Shown here in pieces: positions 55,856 through 64,000 of a stretch of DNA of 64,000 bases. Within the stretch, counting starts at the first letter, position 1. Each line of letters begins with the position of its first letter. Position numbers and translations under genes: made by a program. The notes beneath the pieces are model-generated. The model was not told the DNA's origin, made no database searches, and saw only the letters and a program-made list of their open reading frames with translations. Source of the DNA: Metallyticus violacea (Eukaryota; Arthropoda; Insecta; Mantodea; Metallyticidae); assembly GCA_030762175.1 (NCBI GenBank), contig CM060833.1, forward strand, positions 6,885,001 through 6,949,000, given 5' to 3'.

Positions 55856-56695
55856 CATGTTTTTAATTTTCATTTTCAGTGCTTAGTTGGTAGAATGGAT
55901 GGAGATATGAAGAAATTCTCTTAAAATAGTTTCATGGTTACAACTACAATACATTCCTTCGGAATTCGCTATTACCGAACATTTCAGAATATTTCTACAG
56001 AGAATGGTATCAGAAATAAATAACATTCGTGTAGCGATTGTGTTTGAAAGTACGTCGTGTCTGAACTGTAATTTTAAAGCAGTATTTCTAATATGAGTAA
56101 TGGAAATAAACAAGAGGCATATATAGTGACAAATTGATGACTTTCAGTGACTATCTCACTTATGTGATGTCATCATAAATCGACAAATGAAACGAAACAA
56201 AATTTAGAATTTTGACCAATCACAGCCGGATTACGAAGTGAAATTATCGAAAAAATTAACAAATCCGTTTTATCACGCGGCATGCTTTTGTCTTGTGGTC
56301 AGCATAGCCAACTCTATACCTCCACTATATTATTCCTGAACACGCATCACTGACCACTTTTGCTAGAAGCGGTAGGGAGCTATTGATAGCAACAAAAGCA
56401 TGGACAAGCGACAATCATAACGCAAAATTGAGGGTTTTTCAAAGCGTTTTGGTGATTGGTCAAATGTGCAAATTGATCTTATCATTAGGAATTCCAAACC
56501 ACAGAATACAAAGAAAAATAGAGACACTGTATGTTATTTTTTTTTTCCTCAGTTGGTATTAGAAAATGGAACTGTAGCGATTGTAATAGTCGACATTTAT
56601 TCATTTCAGTCTCACGGTTTCTGAATACAATAGATATCTATAAGTATAACATTTTATACAAGTGTTAATATTCTGTGCACGAATTTCAAATATAA
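55856..56695. other. Unannotated stretch
   Basis: No gene is recognised. 'ccttcggaattcgc' at 55958 mirrors 'gaattccgaagga' at 29774, so the repeat may extend beyond the arm. Confidence 0.4.
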
Positions 56696-57401
56696 ATACC
56701 GAGGGTGGCAAAAAAAAAAAAAAATGTATACACACTTTCATAGTGGATATCTATTTAATATATTTCAAAGTTGGACCGAAAAACAACAGTAATGTGTAGT
56801 ATGATGTTCTGTAAACAGATGTGACTCACATTACGTTATGATAGCGTTGCTACAACAAAATAGAGCCCAGATTATCGTTTGAACAGCGGAAAGCAATTTT
56901 GAAGTGATATTAGAAAACCGAGGATGTTGTTGAAGTTCAAAGGCAATGGATATTTGTGTACAAAACAGAACCGCCAACGCGAGTAACAATTGCCCGTATT
57001 CCAGACAAATTTGAGACTCGTGGTACCGTATGCGATGTTCACAAGGGCAGATCTGAGAGACCTCGCACAGCAACAGGCCCCACGCACTGGATCCAAGGCA
57101 CTGGATAGGAGAAGAGGTCCGATTGAGTTTCCACCGCGTTCTCGGGATCTAACTCCGTTGGACTTCTACCTATGGGGAACTCTCAAGGATGTTGTATACC
57201 GTAGAAAACCAGTTACACTGACAGCACTTCGGGAAGAAATTGAAACGGCATGTGCTGCAATCACTGAGGACACTTTCGCAAACGTTGCTCAATCAGTAGT
57301 TCAACGTACTCAGAAGTGTATCGACGCCGATGGTGGACATTTTGAGCTACTGTTGTAACTGTAAAAGTGTAAGATGATTAGTGCTCATCATTTTCTGTTA
57401 A
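56696..57401 (+). mobile_element. IS630/DD41D element, internally deleted copy E3
   Basis: The left end resembles E1 and E2 but has an A run expanded inside the terminal repeat (56709-56723). The sequence follows E1 to 'gcaacaggccccacgcac' (about 57086) and then jumps to the end of the core. The third-Asp block is intact (RSRDLTPLDFYLWG, about 57145-57175), followed by RKPVTLTALREEIETACAAI. The right terminal repeat is missing, because homology stops at 'cattttctgtt' near 57401. The deletion junction differs from that in E2. Confidence 0.87.
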
Positions 57402-58617
57402 AATTTCGACATTACTAACAATCGGCATTCTTCTGTCCCAAAATTGCTTGAAAAGGTTAAGTTCAAATGTACAATTATTACAATATTGTAAGCCTAGTTT
57501 AGAGGAATTATACTTAAATTCTTGTTTTATTCGTGAAACAGTTCTAATAATTATCACTGAGGGTCTGAGCTTTCCAGATAAATTCACTCAGTACGTTCGT
57601 GAATTATTCATAATCTCAGTAATAATTTTCCAGGAAGCATAATCTTTATTGAGGTTTTCTGAATGTAGCTTGGCTCTTTGCGTGTTTCGCATGTTTTGTT
57701 AATAGGGAATACTGCCTATCCACAATTCGGGGATATATTTTTAATTTGCGACGTCTTTAAAATGTCCAACATCTTTTAGAGACAACATTTTGAAAGCAAG
57801 CTGAATTACTGTCTCCTGGGACAAGAAAACGAAACTAAATGCAATACAGGGATACTACTCATAAAACAATGCATTTTCCCAAGATAACTGGCCGAAGGAA
57901 AACGCTGTTCAATTTAGTTACGTTCTTCTTTTATTTTCTTCGCAATAACTTCGTTACTAAGGCAACTTCACGTACTGCTTATATGTTTTTGTGTGGTTTT
58001 CATTTGTTTAGGAAAATATTATACATGTTTTATATTTAATTGAGAGACCATCTTTAGCCATTTAGGAGTTTCAGAAACTGGTGCAAAGTATTTCTCTTTC
58101 CAGTGAAGTGGTTAACATCTTGGTCTACTTAATCCCTTACATATAACCGCTAAGCTTGCGATTGCCGCGGGCAGAATGCAAAGTTTGTGGTATCGATGTT
58201 CCTTGAAGGGCACACATTTCTAATTAATTTCAGGCCGCTAGAATCTAAAACACATGTCCCGCTGGACGCCATCTCGGCAGTGTTTTGTTTTGCCGGCCTA
58301 GCCAAATGCCAACGTAACATTAGCAGCGTCTAAAAGGCGGCAGCGTTCTTTGCACGTTGCATAACTGTAGCTTAGGTGGTGGGTCTAAACATGAATTCAA
58401 CCAAGAATACGAGAACTTAAATATAAACAATAAAAATTGTGAAAATGTTTCCGTTTACATTAATACACCATATGCTAGTTCAAACTTTGATCAACAAATA
58501 AAATTGCAGCTGCAACAATGTACGCTTGCACCACGAGAACACGATTTACTTTTGTTATTATAATAGAAGTTTAAAACAGAAAGTGCCCTTAATTTTGTTT
58601 TCCTCGGTCTCTGTCTT
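57402..58617. other. Unannotated stretch
   Basis: No gene or repeat is recognised. Short ORFs at 57448-57642 and 58357-58563 match nothing known. Confidence 0.4.
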
Positions 58618-58890
58618 TTGAATAGTGTTTAACGCCCGTTTTTGCCATAGAGGCACCACAGGCGGTGAACATTGGTGATACATGAGATGAAATGATAAAC
58701 TGGGAAAGGATTTTTTAAGGAAGGAAACGTTCCAGGCCTAAGTTTAGGGTACCTCCCCGGCATTTGCCATTTATGAGGACTGAGGAAAACCTGAAAAAAT
58801 CTCAGTCAGGGAGGACGGTCCTGATGGAATTCGAACCCGAGACCTCCCGCTCACGAGTCCGCGCCTTAACGACCTCAGCCACCCGTAGCA
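58618..58890 (-). mobile_element. SINE-A, full-length and well preserved
   Basis: A SINE-A on the minus strand and one of the most intact copies. The 3' end 'gaatagtgtttaacgcccg' starts at 58619, the B-box region 'ggaattcgaacccgag' is at 58826 and the A-box side 'cttaacgacctcagccaccc' ends at 58884. Confidence 0.92.
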
Positions 58891-58937
58891 GTCAATCAGT
58901 CTCTCTCACAATGCGGTGATACGGTGATAAAACAAAA

Positions 58938-59564
58938 AAATTTAAGAACAGATCTCATGTGATTGGTGGAAAAAATTTGGATGCGGAACGCGCATGGACG
59001 TGCATGACGTCAGCAAAGAGCGAACGTTTGACAATCGGAGACAGTACGCTACTCTGAAATTTTGCTTCTGTGTGCAGAAATCCGGCATGGAAGCGTACGC
59101 GATGTTAAAACAAGCATATGGCGATGATGTTCTACCACAATCAAGCGCACTTGGGTGGTTCAAAAAGCCTTGAGACGAGCCGTGTTTCTACAACAAAGCA
59201 GGGCGGTCCAGGTGCTCCAACCGCTGCAGTGAATTAGACATTAACACAGCTGCCGTTAGTTTCGGAAAAATCCAGGAATAACATTGGATATGGACACGTT
59301 ACGTATGTACCAAATGTGTGTTCAGTTTGCTGACGCCTGAACAGTAGAATGGGAGTGGAGCATAGCGAGGTACATGATACTTCGCTTCAGCATTACGAAA
59401 CTGAGTGCAAACAGACGATCTCAGTCTGGTTCTCTGAGAAACCAAAGTTATTCAGTCGAACGGAAAAGTTATACCTAGTGATTTTATTCCTCGACTGTCG
59501 GGGAATGCTTTATCAACATGAAGTCCCCGTGCAAACAGTATTACGAAACTCTTTTGAGCGTCCA
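58938..59564 (+). mobile_element. mariner transposase relic interrupted by a TIR element
   Basis: The plus strand reads YATLKFCFCVQKSGMEAYAM and LKQAYGDDVLPQSSALGWFK (59045-59165), the mariner N-terminal helix-turn-helix. The catalytic region follows at 59380-59560: LQHYETECKQTISVWF, where the first-Asp segment is damaged, then LVILFLDCRGMLYQHEVPVQ. Homology ends exactly where the element at 59565 begins. Confidence 0.78.
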
Positions 59565-60553
59565 AGGCCCAGGTTCACAAAAGTATGGTCTAATACACTA
59601 CAAGTGTATGGACTTGTAGCTATTAGTAACATTCTGTTCCACAAACCTTTCTGCTGCACTTGTACTTTACAACTCCGTACTTACAAGTGTACAAGTGAAT
59701 TTTTATAGTTCTGTTCCACGATATTAGTCAGGCACTGGTAATTTCTATAAATTTCTCTACAAGTGTAGGAACATTGATAACTTCAAATACTAGCACAACA
59801 TTTTTTTTATTGATTTTGGCAGTCAGTTGACCCAAATGTGCTCATTATTAGCGAAGATGATGATAATGACGAGTAGGAATATGTATAAAGAAAGAATAAA
59901 TAAGTATTTGATAAAGTATAAATAAAGTATGGCTTATGACTGATATTCACGTTTCCTGTTATCAAATGTATATTTCAGACCAGCATCTTAGTTAATAAGG
60001 TTCTTGTTACATGCCACGAAAACAATTTCTTTTCATTCTCTTTTAGAATAATTTCTTTTGGCACAATTATTCCAGTTTTTTTCTTTATGAGAAAATGATT
60101 GTCAATATAAATAAATTAATTAATATACAGGATCAAATGGACTAATAAAATAACCCGAGAGCAATCGGGAAACGCGATTCTTCTGCCATCTCTCGACGAC
60201 TGAAATTCATGCTCCTAAACGTGGTCTCATGGGACCGTCGTCTCAAAGTGGATTATTACGATAAATACATAATAAAGTATTTAAACTATCATTATGTCTG
60301 AGAAAAAAAAAAAGATCCATTTTGCAGACGTACATTAAAAATCACTAAAGAATGGACATAACCTAATTCAAGTTATGGCGACGTATGGTAAACAGCTGCT
60401 GTTTCTATATAACGTCACTTTAACTTTTTACTAATACTTTACCAGTGTGGCACTTCTTTCATAGAACAGAAAGTTACAAGACCATACTTTATAACGACCT
60501 TCACTAATACACTTGTATGTATTAGACCATACTTCTGTGAAACAGGGTCCTGC
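59565..60553. mobile_element. Non-autonomous DNA transposon with 44-bp terminal inverted repeats
   Basis: The left end (59565-59608) and right end (reverse complement of about 60510-60553) share 'aagtatggtctaataca' and 'acaagtgtat' with few mismatches. The terminal repeat itself contains the near-palindrome 'tacactacaagtgta'. The interior of about 900 bp has no transposase. Homologous interior sequence lies at 26030-26590, and an inverted end lies at 24961-25380. It sits inside mariner sequence. Confidence 0.8.
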
Positions 60554-60589
60554 CTAGCCTAGCATTCAGAAGAAAATGCTAAAAGGGAA

Positions 60590-60945
60590 ATCTGTAACAT
60601 GTTTGCCAGTCTATAAGCTGTTAGTTGTCGGATTTTCCTAACAATGACGACAGCTGTGTTACTCATTGGACCGCCCTACTTTGTTATTGAAACACGGCCC
60701 TCCTTAAACTCTTTGAAGCACAGAAGTGCGGATGATTGTGACAGAACATCATGTTGTAACATTGCGAACGCTTCCATACTGGGTTTCTGCAGACGGAAGC
60801 AAAATTTCAGTCTCTTTACAGAGCGACTCCATTTTACGCAGTCGACTGCAAACTCTTGCTCTTTGCTGGCGTTTTGTACTGAGAAACTTGTGCATAAGCG
60901 CTTCCAGATATTTGCACCAATCACATGAGATCTGTTCTTCTCATT
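60590..60945 (-). mobile_element. mariner transposase N-terminal fragment, inverted relative to 58938
   Basis: The minus strand reads RLKFCFRLQKPSMEAFAMLQ and SSALLCFKEFKEGRVSI (60855-60680), the helix-turn-helix of the lineage at 58938-59300. At the nucleotide level the two form an inverted repeat of about 350 bp, for example 'cagatctcatgtgattgg' at 58950 and its complement at 60920. Confidence 0.8.
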
Positions 60946-61364
60946 GTCTTACCATCACAATATTCAAGTTTTGCCAAGTATAATGGAAAAAGCACATGCC
61001 TTATGACAAAAGATGTTGGAAATGTCCCGCCATGCATTATTTAGAAAATTATCATACGCACGCATCAGTTCATCTTCCAAAATTGATAGCAAGATCACGA
61101 TTGCAGGCAGGGTAGATTTCTGTAATTTCATATTACGGAACGTTATGACAGAACAGTTTATCCAACTTTAGTACTCCTTATAGATGAAGCAAGCAAGTTA
61201 TGTTTCAACAAAATATAAAACGTATTAGACTACATAAAATCCGATTTTTACGCTAAACTCTCCTCCAAGGCAAGAAAATCGGTGTGTGGTGTGCACTAAA
61301 AGCATAGAAAATCGAAAAAAAACATCTGGATTATTTCCATCGCGCATACGAAGATAAGTATTAT
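60946..61364. other. Unannotated stretch
   Basis: No gene or repeat is recognised. Confidence 0.4.
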
Positions 61365-62599
61365 CGCCTTCACAAAAGGCTTACCTTATCTGTTAAGTAA
61401 ATAATTGAAGCTGTAGCTTCCACTCCGTTGTGTTCAGTTGTTCAGATATAGTTGCATAAAGAAGGCTATGTGTAAAAGATTGTGACATGTTCAATATGGA
61501 GTATCGAGCTGTTATTAGTTTCTTCACAAAAGAAGGACTACTCCAAATGAAATTAAACAGCGATTGGACGGTGTATATGGGGAAGCACCCCCCTCATATT
61601 CTACCGTAAAAGAATGGGCCAAACTTTTTCGAATGGCTCAAGAAAGCATTGAAGACGAAGAGTTTGCAGATAGGCCCTTGTAGGTGCTCATTCCTGAAAA
61701 CATCGTTCTTGTGGAAGAAGAAATTATGGAAGACCGGCTGTCCCAAGTTACAGAAATAATAACAACGTTGGGCCTTTCTAAAACAGCAGTCCTTCAAATT
61801 ATTGAAGAACATTTAAACACGAATAAGGTTAGTGCAAGATGGTTGCCTAGACTTCTTTCCTCAGTCCAAAAGCAGCAACGAGCCATCTGTTGTCAGGTAT
61901 TTTTGGAGCTCTGCCGTGGCAACGAGAGAGAAGTTCTGCAAACCATTGTTACAGGAGATGAAACTATGGTCCTCTACTATGATCCCTTGTCCAAAAGAGA
62001 ATCAATGGAGTGACGTAAACCTGGCCAAGCACCGCCTCTAAAGGCCAACGTCACTCGGTCAACCAATAAGATCATGACCACAATCTTTTGGAACTGTGAA
62101 GGAATACTCTTCATTGACTTCAAGGAGAGGAACACCACAGTAAATGGGGAGTACTATGCTGACCTACTGCACAGACTACGTGCTTCCATCAAAGAGAAAA
62201 GACGAGGAAAGCTGAGTGGTGATGTGCGCCTTCTTCACGACAACGCGCCTGTGCACACAGCTCTTGTTGCAAAGGAAGCTGTGAAGAAATGTGGCTTCAA
62301 GGAGATCGACCGTCCACCCTACAGCCCAGATCTAGCTCCTAGTGACTATTTCCTCTTCTCAAAACTCAAGAAGGACCTTCGAGGAAGGAAATTGAAGTGT
62401 AACGAAGAATGATGGATGCTTTATGCCCATCTTGCAGACAAGAATTTGAATAATTTTGGGGGTGGGAAATTGAAATGTTAATTCAAAGATGTGAGAAGTG
62501 CATTGCAATTAAGGGTAACTATATTGAAATTGAAATATAGTTTTTGCCTTTATCATACCTAGAAAATGATTAGGCCGGAAACTTATGGATCTACCCTCG
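61365..62599 (+). mobile_element. mariner DD34D element, lineage 1 copy C
   Basis: The transposase reads on the plus strand from an ATG near 61491 (MFNMEYRAVISFFTKEGLL). Landmarks are VEEEIMEDRLSQVTEI (61714 on), VSARWLPRLLSSVQKQQ, TGDETMVLYYDP with the first Asp (about 61958), VRLLHDNAPVHTALVAKEA with the second (about 62233) and SPDLAPSDYFLF with the third, 34 residues later. The right terminal repeat is intact (62571-62599) and is followed by TA, but the left terminal repeat has been lost. Frameshifts near 61560-61690 and 62012-62074 inactivate it. An unusually long open core (62074-62412) survives. Confidence 0.92.
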
Positions 62600-62639
62600 T
62601 ATATCTCAGAAAGTTTCACTACCCTTGGCTTTCTCCGTT

Positions 62640-62890
62640 ATCGCTCGGTAGAGGATCTCTAGTAGCTCCGAGAATTTTTCTACGGATAAGGAAAAGCTGA
62701 GAAATGTTCTGAACACACTACAAGGCGATACCGCACGAAAAACTCCAGCTGGATGCTGTACTACGATAATGCGTGGCCGCAGAATATTTCATAAAAATCA
62801 ATGTAAACTGTGTCCCTCACCGCCCCCCCCCCTTATAGTTCAGAAGCAGTGGTGAAGGCTGCAGGGGCGATTCTGAGGCAGCTGTCAAAT
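62640..62890 (+). mobile_element. mariner-type transposase fragment
   Basis: SWMLYYDNAWPQNIS (about 62748-62795) is a decayed second-Asp block of the same lineage as 12061-12300. 'tgtgtccctcaccgccccccccc' follows where the HPPYSPD segment should be. The poly(C) run has destroyed the frame. Confidence 0.65.
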
Positions 62891-63680
62891 GTGGTTTCTT
62901 TGAAGACATGCGTAAAATCCAACGGGAACTAATTTATCATCAAATTTATGAGGATGAATAAAGATATGATCATTGCTTATTGGACATTTAGCAGTAGCAG
63001 TAGCAGTAGTAAATTTATGCACCCCGGTATGAGTGAATTCTTGTGTTGTGACATTTTCCCATATGCTCGTCTTAACGGAATGTTCCACATCATTCAAATT
63101 CAAGACACATCTATTATTGTAACGTAAACATTTCTCTTTCATTTGCAGGTGTTTAATCACAGCTGCTATGACGTAATACTACGCACCCTGAGATGATAAA
63201 TGTGCTAGTCATTCCTGGTGTAGATCAAAATAGAACCGAAATGGGGCACTGGGAGCAACCCACGTATCTCGTGTGTTATTCGGTTGCCATGGATACAGCT
63301 GATGTGATTCTTTCTCATGACAACGGAGTCGAATGCAGTGCTGCTAAAGAAAAACATTTGAAACCCGTTGTGTCTATAGCTTTGGGGTTAATTCTAGTTC
63401 CCCTTTAACGCTGTTTACATTGCGATGTTTCTAGTTCCAAGGGTGGCAGTAATAAGGTTGGTAACTTTGTACACAAGGAAGATGGAGGTTTGCCCCAGGC
63501 TGTTAGTACAGTAATTGTATTCCGAGGTGGTTTCACGCCTGCACAGGATTTAGACATGGCGAGACTGAAGCGCTTTCGTGCTACTGGAAATGAATTCAAA
63601 ACACTTTGCTTTCAGATGTTTCCACTTTATCTTTGTGAGGTGCATTCTGTCTGCATTACCATGGGAGAGACTATGCATTA
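62891..63680. other. Unannotated stretch, part of an unclassified dispersed repeat
   Basis: Positions 63150-63362 share blocks with 19430-19700 ('caggt.tttaatcac', 'gctatgacgtaat', 'ggatacagctgatg.gattct', 'aagaaaaacatttga'), so this is a second copy of an unclassified repeat. A (CAG/TAG) triplet run lies at 62990-63009. Nothing coding is recognised. Confidence 0.5.
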
Positions 63681-63689
63681 ACAAGTTTT

Positions 63690-63840
63690 TTATCAAGCGA
63701 GGTGGTTCAGGCGGTAACGTTTCGGACTCATATTTGGGAGATCCAGGGTTCAAATCTCTTGATGCTGAGATTGATATTCCTTTACACGAATTTTCCGTTC
63801 TCCCGTTGTATTTCATTTTATTCCGTTACAGGATCAAAAG
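63690..63840 (+). mobile_element. Probable tRNA-derived SINE or tRNA-like relic
   Basis: An A-box-like GAGGTGGTTCAGGCGG (63700-63715) and a B-box-like GGGTTCAAATCT (63747-63758) are spaced as in tRNA genes. A pyrimidine-rich body follows. No second copy is present in the window, so the family is undefined. Confidence 0.45.
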
Positions 63841-64000
63841 AACAAGGTCTGTTAGAGAAGCAGATCGTGTAAAAGGCCCATATTCCTTAGAAAGGGGAGG
63901 GATTCACCGACGTCGGGGTGCTGTATCTAAAAACAATGTTAGGGACCCCGTTTAGGTCCCTGGATCCTTGGACTCTGCTTCTCCCCTCCTCCCGGGACCG

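Noticed and set aside
63578..63955. 125-codon plus-strand ORF at the right end
   Set aside because: It crosses a tRNA-like SINE head and pyrimidine-rich sequence, has no recognised domain and no splice context.

Overview
This window is eukaryotic, repeat-dominated DNA with no operons and no long intact reading frames. It most likely comes from an arthropod, probably an insect with a large genome. The inference rests on the dense mixture of mariner and IS630-type Tc1/mariner relics, hAT remnants, tRNA-derived SINEs, AT-rich introns and a metazoan C1-domain gene split by ordinary GT-AG introns. The species cannot be named from sequence alone.

The only host protein-coding sequence I can support is two consecutive exons on the + strand (3070-3178 and 7431-7468). 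Splicing them joins, in phase, a zinc-binding C1 domain with the short middle loop seen in tensins. The 4.25-kb intron between them carries a DD41D IS630-type transposon, a tRNA-like relic and a SINE tail. The last cysteine of the C1 domain must lie in a later exon that I could not locate, so much of the rest of the window may be intron of this gene.

The remainder is layered transposon debris. (1) mariner DD34D elements belong to several lineages. One lineage has three copies with matching terminal inverted repeats (1279-2468, 31946-33215, 61365-62599). A second has two copies (45994-46935, 50386-51460). A third has three (left edge-640, 42545-43286, 53590-54260). Other relics lie at 12-13 kb, 18-19 kb, 20.4 kb, 27-29.3 kb, 37 kb, 40 kb, 58.9-60.9 kb and 62.7 kb. 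(2) An IS630/DD41D family is present as one near-full copy in the intron (3901-5203) and two internally deleted copies (14158, 56696), plus three more distant relatives (22.4, 24-25 and 49 kb). (3) Two hAT C-terminal fragments lie in opposite orientation (7.6 and 40.9 kb). (4) There are three tRNA-headed SINE families, here called SINE-A, SINE-B and SINE-C, some with visible target-site duplications. (5) A roughly 1-kb element with 44-bp terminal inverted repeats sits at 59565-60553, with pieces near 25-26.5 kb. (6) A dispersed element whose arms are built of 125-150 bp tandem subunits looks like a foldback-type transposon (14742-15888, 29795-31480, 54461-55855).

Tandem arrays are also prominent: a 2-kb degenerate array of about 70-bp units (33560-35590), an 82-bp minisatellite (38581-39095), a 200-227-bp triplicate (52893-53540) and a fresh exact 78-bp duplication (15881-16036). 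None of the transposases appears intact, because all carry stops, frameshifts or truncations. The most unusual object is the foldback-type element. The cleanest history recorded here is a SINE-A insertion in one mariner copy (46418) whose empty site is preserved in its sister copy (about 50863).
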